Shown piece by piece: positions 1-12,365 of a DNA stretch of 64,000 nucleotides (its first letter is position 1; each line of letters starts with the position of its first letter). Position numbers and translations under genes: made by a program. Under the pieces are notes generated by a model. It was not told the origin of the DNA. It worked only from the letters and a program-made list of their open reading frames with translations, and ran no database searches. Origin of the DNA: Plectrocnemia conspersa (taxonomy: Eukaryota; Arthropoda; Insecta; Trichoptera; Polycentropodidae). The stretch is from contig VTFK01000074.1 of the NCBI GenBank assembly GCA_009617715.1, positions 434,001-498,000 of the forward strand, written 5' to 3'.

Positions 1-714
1 TTCTCTAGAGATGACAGAAAAATGTTCACAAATTTTTAATACTCGAACTTGCCTTATTTATGCTAAAGTGATAAAAGAAGACACTCAGATGGTGTTCGTG
101 CCAAATGTTTTAAAATATGCATACTTTTTTTGCGATTTTCTATTATTCTTACCGGCCGGCGGCTTTATCTTTGCTTTGGTAATCTAAGAACCCACTCCAA
201 TAAGAATGAATTACGCATAAAAGTCAACAAAATGCAAAATAATTATTTTTGTAAAATAGCAACAGATTATTATTGCCACCCGAAGGGGCCCTAAAATGTT
301 TGTTAAAACAATTGGAAAATATAAATTCTGAGCTAAGCTCAAGATTATTAAAGAGAAATTATACAATCAGAGAAACCAGACATTGATGTCATTAATTAAA
401 TATTTGTAAAATCCAGAATCTTTCACCAGTCAAAAATATTTCTTTAAATTCTTCTCCAAAAGCAGAAATATATAAAATGCGGAAAGGATTATTAGGACCC
501 TCGCGATTAGAGAAAGAACTTTCTTTTAGCTTTATAGAGAGTAGTGTAAGAAAACCATCATCTTACGGATTAATACAGAAAGAATTCAAAATATTTTAAT
601 CGACAGACAAGATAACAAATATTTTAAAGTGTCTATTTGAAGCTTTGTTATCGATTAAACCAACAAAACAAGAGGAGTTTTTCCATTGCTGAATTTTTTT
701 GAACAAAAAAAAAG

Positions 715-790
715 AACGAGGATGTTTGATTCTACTTCAGATGGCATGTGTTTTTTTAAGTTGTTATTTTAAGAATAATGTGTAATAATG
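715..790 (+). repeat. Dispersed repeat copy (partner near 42132)
   Basis: GATGTTTGATTCTACTTCAG and TTTTAAGAATAATGTGTAAT match, in order, GATGAACGATTCTATTTCAG and CTTTAAGAATAATGTGTGAT at 42132-42200. The element type is unknown. Confidence 0.5.
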
Positions 791-2157
791 CCTCTGCTAT
801 ACTTTACTTTACTTTACATTCTTTTTTTCATTCATAAAAAATTCTTGAGAAGTGATGTCGAGAATACTCATTTCTCGTGGAATGAAAATCATCGAGAAAT
901 CAGAATGCCTATTTACTAATTTATTAATGACTATAAAGTGCCAATATAAAATTATTTTAAATATTTCAGCAAAGTTTTACAATCCGCCTGATTCGCCATA
1001 TTGTTTCAAAATGGCGGCAATAATGTAGACGTTGATAATAAAATAAAAGTTCAAATGAAATAATAATTAGAAAAATCTTTTATTTATAATATATTTTAAA
1101 AAGCAAAAGATTTTTATAATTATTATTATATGATAGCAAAACTATGTTGATAATTTAGGGATATAATTTGAAGAATTTTACTGCTTCTTATTTGAGATAT
1201 AATAAACTAAAATCATATTTAATCATCTAATTTTAGGTTCAAAGAATAGTATAATGAAATAAAAAATGAGACATTATTTAAACGCTTCATATTCAATGTC
1301 CAGTAATCTCTAATCTAAACCAAATTACTAAGTGATATTCGGTGGCTAGTAATCTCTGTTGATATGTCAACGTGTGTATTTTTACTACTTAATCAATAGC
1401 GTAAAAGCACGCAAACCGAGCCCCTAACTAACTTTATTCATGCTACAATTTTTACATACATGTAATATATACTACATACATAGGATTTTATTTAAAAAAA
1501 GTTTAGAATGAATCATTGAAACTTTTAAATGTTGCATGTTTTTTAATCAAAATATTTTAGTTGGTAGTTTTTAGCATTCTGTTACTATAGATATAGAGCC
1601 TTTACCTACTGTTTTGTTAAATATACGATTTAAACTAACTGTATTATGACATATTTGAGTTTGTAAAAAATAAAGTTTATAATTATTATGGTAAATATGA
1701 TTTCATTATAAACCTTAATTATGCACTTGGCAGTAAAAGTTTTTACTATAATATGATACACAAATTTAATAATATATTATTATAGATGGACAGTCGAACG
1801 CACATGAGATTATAAGGTGAGAAAATTGTAATTACCGTCGCGAAAACTAACTTGAATGGATTTCAAATTACTCCGCCATGTACTTGAATTGAATTGCGCA
1901 AAAGTTTAAGCACCCTCCGAAGTCGACTTTGGATAGAAATTCTGCAGTGAAAACAAAGTTTCAGTATCTATATTCTGTGCAGTTTTGCCACATCAAAATT
2001 GCCACTGTAATTAAAAAGTAATTGCTTACTAGTATTCACTGTAACTAAATTTTTAATAAGGGCTGCCATCAACGCCAATAAATTAAAATTACAATCGTAT
2101 TTAAAATCAGTGACTAATACCTGAAATACCTGGATTCAAATCCCCTATTAATTGTTA

Positions 2158-2209
2158 ATCGGTCTGAATTATAATTATGTATTAATACATAATTATAATT
2201 CAGACCGAT
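2158..2209. repeat. 52-bp perfect palindrome
   Basis: The sequence reads ATCGGTCTGAATTATAATTA and onward to a TTAA centre, and the second 26 bases are the exact reverse complement of the first 26, with no spacer. It could extrude as a cruciform. Nothing around it identifies a transposon family. It may be the collapsed relic of a foldback element or a hairpin artefact of assembly. Confidence 0.85.
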
Positions 2210-3367
2210 CATCATAAATTAGGTTTCCCTAGATTTTTCTAATCACACGCATGAAATTTGTGATGAATAATTGAAATAAAATCAAGCTACCCTCTGTGGT
2301 ATATTTTGATTGTAATATGTAATATTAGATGTCACCGATTAACGTACTTTGATTTTAGTCTGATATCACACTAGTTATTCAGTGCTTACCCTGTTTTAAG
2401 ATATTTGGCAAAAGAAAATTTACAATAAATAATGATACGTTAAATTTTACAGTACAAGAAAACACAAATGAACATGTTGAGAGTTTTTGAAACTTCGTAA
2501 AACTACGTAAGTTCAAAAAATGAAATGTGTGGAAATACACGGGTATTAAAACAAAAATTTACTTTGGAGGGCGAGATCGTTTTCTCCGAACGGTTGTGGA
2601 GAAGCTAGCCGAGGGATGATGTCAGTGGAAGATCCTCAGAGGTAGCGACTGTCTCTTTTATTACATATACTCTCTACGCGCGTTGTCCTGCATTTCAACA
2701 CACCTTTTAATTCAATTTGCTTTCAGTAATAGGCAGCACGAAGTTTATTAAGGACACTATAATAGGATTTTGACTTTACGGTGTCTACACGAGAAATCTT
2801 TCACATTAAATTATAAAGAGCGTAACATACACTTGCAGTATTTATTTGTGAATTTCTTTTCCTCCAGACTTTTTGTTCAGAAAAGAGCGTTACTCAATAA
2901 TAGTACACTCATTAAGAGGCGCTTCCATCCAGCAACAGCTGATTTGCGTTCATCAATTGCCACGCGTCACACGATTGCTGAAGAGTAATGATAGCTTAAC
3001 TCGTATTATTCATAAACGTACTTTTCTATGTACTTTAAACTATAATTTACTTACTGACTTAATGAGCTTAGCAAACCATAATAATTTGTAAAGCATTTTT
3101 TTATCCTATAATAAATGTTTATATTTGATAATACATTACTTTATTCAAAGTAATTTGAGTTTATTATGGACGAAATTTGTTTTAAAAAGTCACTCCACAT
3201 TAAATATTTTATATGTAATGGCGTCGATTCATTTTTTTGTCATAACAGCACATTATGCGAGCATACTCGAATAATTACGTTACCATTAGTGAGTGCCATT
3301 TTCGCCTTGATGGATTTATAATGCAAATTTCGGTATAATCTGAAAATAAAAAAGCGAAACAAATTAC

Positions 3368-6300
3368 CTGCTCCGAATCTCGCGTCTATTTGCGCTTGCA
3401 GTATAGACAAGCCAGGCACCACAATGGCCGGCAATGTTCTGGAGCGAAGCAGCGGCGGCGGACGCTTGACCCCGGCGCTCTCTGCGGCCCTGCACAAAGC
3501 CTCCTGCACGAGAGCACTGTAACAACACAAAACATAAGAAAAGCGTGAATAAACATACTTCAACGTTGAGTGTTTGTGGGTGAATAGAGTAAACAACGAG
3601 AGATTCTCTTTGACAAACGTCGAAATTGGCGTTCGATATTACCCCATTTATGTAAGAGGGGGAGAAATGAAGAAAATAAAGTAATGCACATCAAATAATT
3701 CAATTTTTATCTTCACTGTATATATCTTAAAATTTTCTTTCTGTCGAATGAAATACTAATATGATTTTTATCTTAACGGGCCTTTTTTATATATGACATG
3801 TACTTGTATAATTACACTAATAACAACAATAAAAAAATTGCTATAAATATGAACTAAGTAATATTTTAAATAATTTTGTTATTGTTATTATTGTTATAAT
3901 GTTATTTAATATCAAAACTATTTAATAAAATTATCTTTAAATGATTATTGATCAATTTCAAGTTTTCGATTACTGCCATAGTACATTTTTGGAAACTTCA
4001 TGAATCAGTAAATATAATTTTCGAATAGTAGAAATAACAATTGATGTATAAGTTTGACATGCGCTTCACTAAATTGACATTTAAAGCTCGTAAACTGACA
4101 AACACATCAAAAACCACAATTCCACGTTTATAAACCACAAAATGGCATGAATATTGGGAACATATTGATAGTTCGCCTGAAGCATTACACCAAATTAAAC
4201 GATTCAACCGCCAAACTTAACCGCAAGTCAATATTGACTGACACTTTTAGCGTCAAATATTTGTTTAATACGTTACATTTTTAATATGGGCTTATGAAAG
4301 TTTTCGAACTGAATTTTATTATGCTGTGGTATATAAATATTTTACGCGTTCGGCGGTAAAGGGGTGAGTGCGAAAACTTATTTTATACATAGGAAAAAAG
4401 TAATAAATCAAAATGATTCGGCTTATTGTTTTTGGCACGGTATTATTGCGTAACACAAAAACTCTAGCCTTCAGTATCTTTATCGACTTGATTGTTTTTT
4501 TTTTAAACATAATTCGCTTATGAAATATTGCTTTGTACGTTTATAATAAATCATATTGTAAAATCTAATTTTTATTTATCAGGTTCAAGGAGAGTCGAAT
4601 TTATATATAGAATATTATTTTGCAGCAGTATAACTTTGAGGTTGAGATATATGTGCGTATTTAGTAAAAACTATTATATTACACAAAAATAGCTTTTAAT
4701 CAGTACTTTTCGTTAAATGATAAACAATTGCTTTCATAATCTATCATATGGATAGAAATTATAATTTGTTTGGAAAGCAATATTATTTATTTTTAACAAA
4801 ACATTTTATTTTATGGCCCAATATCAAATGACATAGCCTAACGACAGTACTCTCTACCTATACAACGCACATAATACAGTTATATAATTCAATATAAAAT
4901 CAATCATCTTGAAACGATACTCTGGGAAAAGAATGAGATCGGGAAAACAAGAAAGAAGGAGCGCGTAGGTAATACGATAGCCGATTGGAATTTTCCTTTG
5001 GCAAATATTTCCTGATGATGAAAAAAATTAATAAGTTCACTGAGTCGCACTCCCTTCGTGACCCTTCTCTACGTCTGAATAAAAAAAGAGAAAAACACTC
5101 GCATAAACACGTCCTCGATCTTTGAGTATTTTTCGGCTATTTTTTTCCTTCGCCTGGCGAACCTTTCTGCGTTTTCGTCTTAACCGCGCGTAATGGTCTC
5201 CCTCTGGGAAATTGGCGCAATAAAAACGAAAGGCATGCAAATAAAAATAAAGCAGCAAAAAAAACACAAATATATATCGGTGCACAGGATGAGCCAAAAA
5301 TCGCAAAAATTCATTAAATTTTTAATAATATATTACAAACAACTAGAAGACTTTCAAAAATAATTGTTAAACAGAGTTGAAATTTTATACTTCATTAAAA
5401 AAATCACTATTGTAAAAAAATTGTAAAAATCATTATTGTATTTATATTTCTTAAATATTTTCGTCATACCTTTAACATTTCTTAAGCAATCACTCGATTT
5501 GCAAAAAAATGCAATTCAATATCAGCGTAAAACAATAGACATATCATTTTAAATTGCCTTGTTTTTAATGTACGAGTTTATAATTGTTACTACTATGTGG
5601 TGACCGTTGCTATGGCAAATAATATAATGCCATTTCCTAAAAACAAACTGTAACTGCGCCATAAAAGCGAAACTGCTTTTTAAGAAAAGTAGAAAGCGTG
5701 AGTTATCGAAAAAAAATCTTCTGAGAAACCTTCTCCCTTCATCAGGTTTTACTACCTCAACAGTGTCGACCCAAAAATATAGCGCACTTTGTGTGAGAGC
5801 CTAAGCCCTCGGGACCTTGCCATTGGTTTATTGAGTTTCTATTGAAGATATTATAGCAGACCAGCACCACAATGAGCGGCCATTAAGCAATCTTTCGTCC
5901 TTGGCCGGTTCTCCCTTTTATTTGCAAATTGCAACTTTATAGTCGAATCCACAGAGTGAGGCCTTTCTTAGATGATCATCACAACTAGCATATGGTTATT
6001 TTGTATCTTTTCATAAGAGAACATAATTTTTCAATTAAATTATTATTGTAACCAGTAGAATTAAATGGTTTGCAACAACGATTGTCTCATCTAATTGTAA
6101 AGAATACTTATGACATATCAAAACTATTATAATAATATCCTGTTCAAAATCTGCATAAAACTGTATTATTTTTAGAAATTATTTTTTAATCATTCAACAT
6201 TCAATAAAAAAATATCTAACCATATTCTACATTTCTGTTTTAATATTTATATCAATTTTATGCTTAAGTACTTCCACTAGAATGTATAACAAAAAAAATA

Positions 6301-8868
6301 TAAGCTTAAATTAATATAAATATAAAAAACGCAAAGCTCAAAATTATGACCATGAAGCGTGAGATTATAAACCCTCCGTACAAAATACAATGCGGTGCGA
6401 GCAGCGTCAAGCACAAATATATTATATAAATACAAGATGTCCCGGAAAACGGCGAGCTGTTTTGCGCTACACCCTTATAAATTCACGCTATGTACTCATA
6501 GATACACGCTTCACACTCGTTATGTTGCGCTTTCAACGAAAATATATATAAATATTTATCAGATAAGAATAAAAACACATAACAATCAGATTAGAATATC
6601 AATCATTGTAATTCGTACATACTAGAACATTGTTATTAGATAAACACGCAGCTCTGTATACAACGAATTAAATAAAACAAATATGTATTTTGAGCTTAGC
6701 TAAATTTTTTTTACAATTAATGCCATATTGATTATTCGATGTCTTTTGCCATCTTAAGGAGAATAATTTAGAAGCACTTATTTATCTTCCTACAAAATTA
6801 ATGTAATCGACGTTCAAAAAGAATTGATTTCTCATGTCAAATAACACATTAAAATTATTCGAACGACTTATAATTTTTACAAAAAATAAATTTATTTAAT
6901 AAATAAAATTATTTTAATTATTTTTAACGTAGATCTCAACGTTTCGCTAAATATGTCTTTCGGCATCCTAAGGAGAATAAGTGTAAAAAATCATACTTTT
7001 TATTTATATTTTTTATAAATAATTTAAAACAGAAATTTTTTGATTCGCTCTATAAAAATCATATATTGTATATGCGCAAATTCAAAAGAAAAAAAATTAC
7101 TGTTAGGAACAGTTCAACTTGAAACTGTTTCGCTTTATAAATGCTTTTATAATAGGGTGATTATTACGTTGTTTATCGACCGAACAGAAAGAAACAATTC
7201 GCCCACATTGCGTGTAATTTAATTGTTAGTTTTATACTGGAACGATTTTTCATGCAATTTTTTACCGTATGTAATAAAAATGAATCAAAAAAAGGAAACA
7301 ACTCATCAGGTTTGTTATTATAATGTCGCCCAGTAAATAGATTAATTTAGATTTATATTTGTAAATAATATTTTTTTTATACAATATACTTTTTTCTTTC
7401 TTTTAATTTCAGTCAAAATCAAGATTTTTTTATTTTTCTATAATACAATATATAAACTGTCTTTAAAGAATAAAATACATTTATTAAAGTTAAAATTACC
7501 AACATTAATATTACTAAGACTTGAAATAATTTATAATCAGAGGAAGCTTTACATACAATAAATAATAATATAAATCTAATAGATAGACTCTATATACTTA
7601 TTTTAATAGAAATACGAACTCATAATCGGGTTAATAAGTTATTGGGAAAACTTGCAAATCGATTGATAGATAGTATATTAATATATTAAAGCTATACGAT
7701 TCCAACCTTGCCATAATAAATCACAACTCTTATACAACTGAACTAATCAAATTATTTATGTATATTTTTAGACAACATTATACTAATAATGGCTAATTTG
7801 TGATACATTAGTTTTATTGTATGAATCTTTATGATGATTAAGCCTTGGAAAAATAGAACATAAGATTCTTTACGGCAATCTAAATGGCAGACTTGCGTGA
7901 CATAATCTCAATTGATTGATTTTTATTATCTCTCGTTATTTGCTCAAATTTCATATATATAAAATAAAATTCTGGTCTGAAAGAGAAAGATTGATTGAAA
8001 GCTGAGCATTACTAAATGCGCTAACTAGTGATGAATTTGATGATTCAGTGGCTATAGTTAGAAACAGTAAAATATTATTTGAATTGTAGATATACACTAT
8101 ACTTGAATCGATTATATTGTTCGGTATATTAAAAATAATAAAAATTATTCGGTCAACTGATATTTTTTGTCAAAAATGAGTTACAATAACACACATTCAA
8201 AGATGTAGTACGATATAAGCAAGAACATATTAACTACACTTTTCTATAGAAACCTAAATTTCATAGTTAGCATTTTTTTATATTAGCACATAATATTTTT
8301 CCAAATGACAATCCAATTTTTTTCTTTTAATTTACTAATAATTATTTTTATAAAATATTAATTTTTATTTTAATCAACTAATAAAAAAAACGTGAAAAAG
8401 TAAAAAATCAACTTTAAAAGATTATGATGGAAAATTAATATATACATATAATCTATAAGTTTAGCCTAAAGATCCTCAAATAGTATTATTAACAAATTAT
8501 TTTTTAGAACTCACTAATAATAATATTAAATAATAATCCAATTTTTTTAATAAAATTAACTGATAAAAAAACAACTGCAATGAATAAAAAATAAAATAAA
8601 TTAATGAAAAAATACCGTGTTATTGGGGGTTTACTGTATGGGTTTTCAAACTCATTCGACAGTCTTACTGCCGCGCGGAAGACTTATCATAACAGTGTAA
8701 GCATTTACTAAAATTTAGTTTAATATATAATGATGATACTCACTTTTTATCCTTCCTCTGCTGTTTCTTCTTCTTGAACGCCTTCTTAACCCTAAGCAGA
8801 AGAAAGGCCGCCCTGTCGATGGTGAGGGCTGCCGCCACCGGTTTCTTAGTGGCGCCTGTTTCGTCCAT
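3368..8868 (-). CDS. Unidentified gene, first two coding exons (partial)
   Basis: Not recognised. Coding exon 1 is 8744-8868: an ATG at 8868-8866 in a good context (G at -3 and +4) opens 41 codons rich in Lys/Arg toward the end (RVKKAFKKKKQQRKD), followed by a GTGAGT donor. Exon 2 is 3368-3516, with acceptor TTGTTACAG and donor GTAATT. It encodes a hydrophilic-to-hydrophobic stretch containing ALVQEALCRAAESAGVKRPP and RSRTLPAIVVPGLSILQAQI. The phases agree (exon 1 leaves two bases, exon 2 supplies one), so the two join in frame across a roughly 5.2 kb intron, and exon 2 leaves one base for an exon beyond the left edge. The high GC of both exons, clean splice sites and open frame support real coding sequence. 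A basic N-terminus before an RS-like linker suggests the variable N-terminus of a signalling or scaffold protein, but I assign no function. The linkage of the two exons is an inference. Confidence 0.6.
6738..6990 (+). repeat. Diverged direct repeat pair
   Basis: CGATGTCTTTTGCCATCTTA and ATATGTCTTTCGGCATCCTA, both followed by AGGAGAATAA, lie 213 bases apart. They lie inside the large intron of the minus-strand gene. The AT-rich sequence following each is only weakly similar. Confidence 0.5.
8612..8637 (-). repeat. Solo end of a pogo/Tigger-like MITE
   Basis: The sequence ACCGTGTTATTGGGGGTTTA followed by CTGT is the reverse complement of the terminal repeat of the complete small element at 56152-56314. 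No matching second end was found to the left, so this is a truncated copy. It lies about 100 bp downstream of the first coding exon of the minus-strand gene, inside its intron. Confidence 0.6.
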
Positions 8869-9371
8869 CACCGAAACCGTTCGTTAATGGACATGTTACA
8901 CTTTAAATTTAATTTTTACATTAGCACCTAAAAGCCACTTCATTTTCTCACTGAACACTCACTTTTAATCAACTTAATATTTTTTACATTCTTCAGCACC
9001 ACCAAATAATTGTATTATATACCATTCACTATTTTAAATATTTAAAAAATAGTATTATATTATGTATTTCAAAATATATTTATTTATTTATTTATCACAC
9101 GACTATTTTTATTCGTCGCACTGTAGCGCGTATTCAAAAATTTTGCATGGACGGCGAGTTCGTTCACGGTTGCTGTGAAACCTGAAACAATTTTAGAAAC
9201 AATTTTAGATTAACTGGTAATGCAAATGATCTATAAATTTTGTGTTTTGTCAAGTGGCTGTGATTAAAACAAGACTTTCTTATTTTTTATATTTGACAAG
9301 GCATGTTGTGCTCTTAATTGTTTTTTTATTTGTGAACAGACTTGTTTTATTTAATTATTTTTAAGCTCCTG

Positions 9372-10880
9372 TGTAATATGGAGTCAAAAAAATATGTACT
9401 CTTTTTTGACGAGTTCAAACTGAAACACAATGCGGCGCAGGCCATGAGAAATATCAATTTAGTATTTGGCGAGGGTACTGCTAGTCAGAGAACTGTAAGA
9501 TATTGGATCAATATTTTTTGCGATATTAACTTTGGAAATAAATTCCGTAGAAGACCTCCATCTGTTTTTGATGTAAAAAATATTTAAAAACACTATTAAA
9601 GTTGCTCAGATATAGCAGTAGACTTCTCCTGCAACACCTGGATGCCATAAAAAAATAAAAAAAATAGATGAATGGGTACCGCCCAAACTAACTGATGGAT
9701 GAAAACAACAATCTGTTCTTCGTTAGTTTTTAGAAACAATAGCGAATCATTATTAAAGTCAATCATAACCTGTGATGAGAAATAGATTCTCTACGATAAC
9801 CAAAAGAGGTCAGAACAAAGGTTTGACAGAAAAGAAGCTCAGAATTATGCTTCGATTCTGGAGTAAATATTCATTGATCGTTTTCTAAAGCATGTGGGAC
9901 TATTATAGCTTATCATATTGTAGGAAAATTGAAACCATGTAGAGAAAATGTACTATAAAACATCTGATGTTGGTAAACAGACTAGCTACTGTTGCAAAAT
10001 TAAACAAATTACGATTGAAAATTTCGCCTTCACCCTTTAAAACAATAAGACTTATTTCTTCGAAATACGATATTAAATAATCAGAGTGATATTATAAAAG
10101 CCTTTAACGACTTCACAACCTCTGAAAATAAAGATTTTTATAAACAAGGGATACACTCACCGTTAAATTATTGACAAACGACCATATTTTTTATTGTAAA
10201 AACAAATGAAGCGCATCATATGAAATAATAAAATACAAATATCTAAGGTCATTGTTTTACTAATACTTGGAAACTTTATGTTTGTGCGTTTTGTTTTGCA
10301 ATGGAAATCCAATAAAAAAACATACTATATATACACTTATCTTGGAAATTGTTAATAAAAATATTTGATGGATAAAATATACTTCTTGCAGCGATTATTT
10401 ATTAGACTGTTATCCTTTTTATTATATTTGTAACCATAACAATGTCACTGTTTGTTTAGATTTAAACTATAGTAACGCGTATTAGTAAGATTTACAAAAT
10501 ATCGAAATTTCAAAGAGATAATTATTGTTAATTAAATTCCAAAGAGTGCTTCAAATATTACTCTAATCTGCTTAGTATACCACTCGACAAACTTAGTTCA
10601 AGAAGCAACCAAGAATGCTACAAGCACCAATCTAAGAGCATACCGTTCGACTATCAAGTGAAGTTTTGGCAAATCTCCGATGAGAATTACTGCCCCATCC
10701 CCCTCATTCGCCTTATTTAGAACTTATTGATTACTACCTGTTCGGAGAAAAAAAACCTTGCAAGGCAAGCACTTTCAGTCTCTGATAAATAAATGATTGG
10801 ATAAACACAACCCCGCAAAAGATATTCGAATAAGGACTACAAAACCTTGTTTCTCATTGAAAAAAAAACATAGCTGTAAA
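9372..10880 (+). mobile_element. Decayed mariner transposon
   Basis: The open frame ending at 9587 carries a mariner transposase N-terminus (helix-turn-helix region; FFDEFKLKHNAAQAMRNINL, then RQW-like RTVRYWIN and a RRPPSVFD linker). After a stop, further pieces follow in changing frames: WVPPKLTDG near 9675, the first catalytic block as TCDEK then a stop and ILYDN near 9770-9800, and the third block as HPPHSPYLELIDYYLF near 10690-10740, where the usual catalytic Asp after SP is Tyr. The distance between the first and third blocks is several hundred bases longer than in intact mariners, so a second insertion probably interrupts it. Intact terminal repeats were not found. Inactive relic. Confidence 0.8.
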
Positions 10881-10989
10881 ACTAATTTTTAGTAATAATT
10901 TTAAAGACCTAAATTAATTAAAATAATTATGTATATCTCACATATTTTATTAGAATAATAATTATTCAATTAAATTAAAACAAAGCAGA

Positions 10990-11215
10990 CGGCGGTGATT
11001 TAAGTCACTCAAAAAAAAGCTAACAATACCGTCGAGAAACCGAAGTTGCTTAACCTCTGAAGAAGCTGCTCATGACAAACTTTGTCAAATGTTTTATAAA
11101 AATCGTTATTGACTACATCTAACTGGATTTTAGAATTGATGGATTTTTGTCACCGTCGTCAAAAAACACAATAGATTTATGACCGTGGAACGACTTGAAC
11201 GAAACCCGCATTTTT
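10990..11215 (-). mobile_element. Non-LTR retrotransposon reverse-transcriptase fragment
   Basis: Read on the minus strand, the stretch encodes QLDVVNNDFYKTFDKVCHEQ followed by LLQRLSNFG, which matches the conserved 'D-F-S-K-A-F-D-K-V-H' block of Jockey/CR1-type reverse transcriptases. The catalytic Asp of the block is kept, but flanking sequence is broken by stops. It is a dead, 5'-truncated LINE remnant. Confidence 0.7.
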
Positions 11216-11439
11216 GAAAATGTGATTTTTTAACAAATACGTTCTTGAAGTTAGCATTTAAAATTTTAAATACTTTCTTGTAATTAAAAAAAAGATAATT
11301 ATTTAACTTTCATTTGGTTTAAAATACATTAAACTTGCATTGAAAAATAAAACGTGGCTGTAAAGTAAAGTATTTCGCGTATTTAACATGACATATTATT
11401 GGCAAGCGTAATAACAATTGAATGAACGGTCGCCTGTAG

Positions 11440-12365
11440 CGCAATATATAACGTTCAAGCATGTGCAAATATCAGCCGCGCTGGAGGAATACTCGCACCA
11501 ATCAAGCGTCGCGGCGAAAGGGTTATAGTTAAAATGCATATAATTTTAAATATTTTGAACATGCTTTTATTAAGTTAAATAAATATCGTGATATTAAATA
11601 TATTTGTGCCTATTAAATCGCAATGATTAAAACCTACAGAATAAAAATTAACTTTTTAATGTATACTTACATTCAAAAATATAAAAATGTAATATAAAAG
11701 TTTTTTTACTCACTGCCCGTAAAAAATATAAATAATTTATAACCTATTAATAAATTTAAAATGTAATAATCTGATATTAACCTATATATTTATGAGCTGC
11801 ACGAAAATATTTTTGTAGTATATCTTATAAAAAAACAGACATTTGTATTTTTACAATTTGCCAAATTTATGAGTGAAAATATTAAATTTTTGGTATTTTA
11901 AAATAATTTATGACAATTTTAAGCATCTAATGATTTTATGCCCAATTAATTACTAATTATATAATATACAACAATGTTTATTATATTAAATAATTAATTA
12001 TTTGCAACTTCTTGTTTGGTATTTTGCAATTAAAAATTACAATATTTAATCATTTTTAGATTATTTATGAAAAGTTAATACTTTAATATTTTAAATTGAT
12101 TTATGGGTATTTTTAAATTATCTAATGGAAAATTAGATTTTATGCTATATTTAATATTAATTAAATGGCATAAATAATTAGTTGTCACTTACTCTTTAAA
12201 GTATAATTTTGTATTCTAAATATAATAACACTAAATAATAATGCCAAAAAAATAATTAATTCAAGTTGATGCCAAAAAAACCATGATTCGTGTTAATCAA
12301 CCCTTTCGCCGCGATGCTGTTTTAATACAAGAGTTCCTACAGCGCGGCGAATGTTCTCTTGCCGT
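11440..12365. repeat. Pair of inverted GC-rich hairpin islands around AT-rich core
   Basis: Two GC-rich blocks in a very AT-rich stretch, 11473-11530 and 12297-12352, are diverged inverted copies. Both contain GCCGCGCTG near one side and CGCGGCGAAAGGGTT (or its complement AACCCTTTCGCCGCG) at the other, and each block can itself fold as a hairpin. The CCCTTT ends lie next to TTAA-like bases (TAGTTAA after 11530, GTTAATCA before 12301), reminiscent of piggyBac-type target sites. The 770 bp between them has no coding capacity. Confidence 0.55.

Larger units (their letters stand above)
1..3367. other. AT-rich non-coding DNA, probably intronic
   Basis: No coding exon is recognised. Because the minus-strand exon at 3368-3516 ends in a good donor, this stretch is probably the next intron of that gene, with the following exon beyond the left edge. 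It contains a perfect palindrome (2158-2209), one copy of a short dispersed repeat (about 715-790), and a moderately GC-rich patch near 2560-2690 of unknown nature. The ORFs at 2770-3091 have no family resemblance and AT-driven composition. Confidence 0.5.
3517..8743 (-). other. Large intron of the unidentified minus-strand gene
   Basis: About 5.2 kb between the two linked coding exons. No further exon with both splice signals was found. It holds a pair of diverged direct repeats (about 6738-6770 and 6951-6983, sharing CTTAAGGAGAATAA-like cores) and a single pogo/Tigger-like MITE end at 8612-8637. Patches of normal GC at 4920-5010, 5750-5960 and 6360-6500 are unexplained and could be regulatory. 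Confidence 0.4.
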
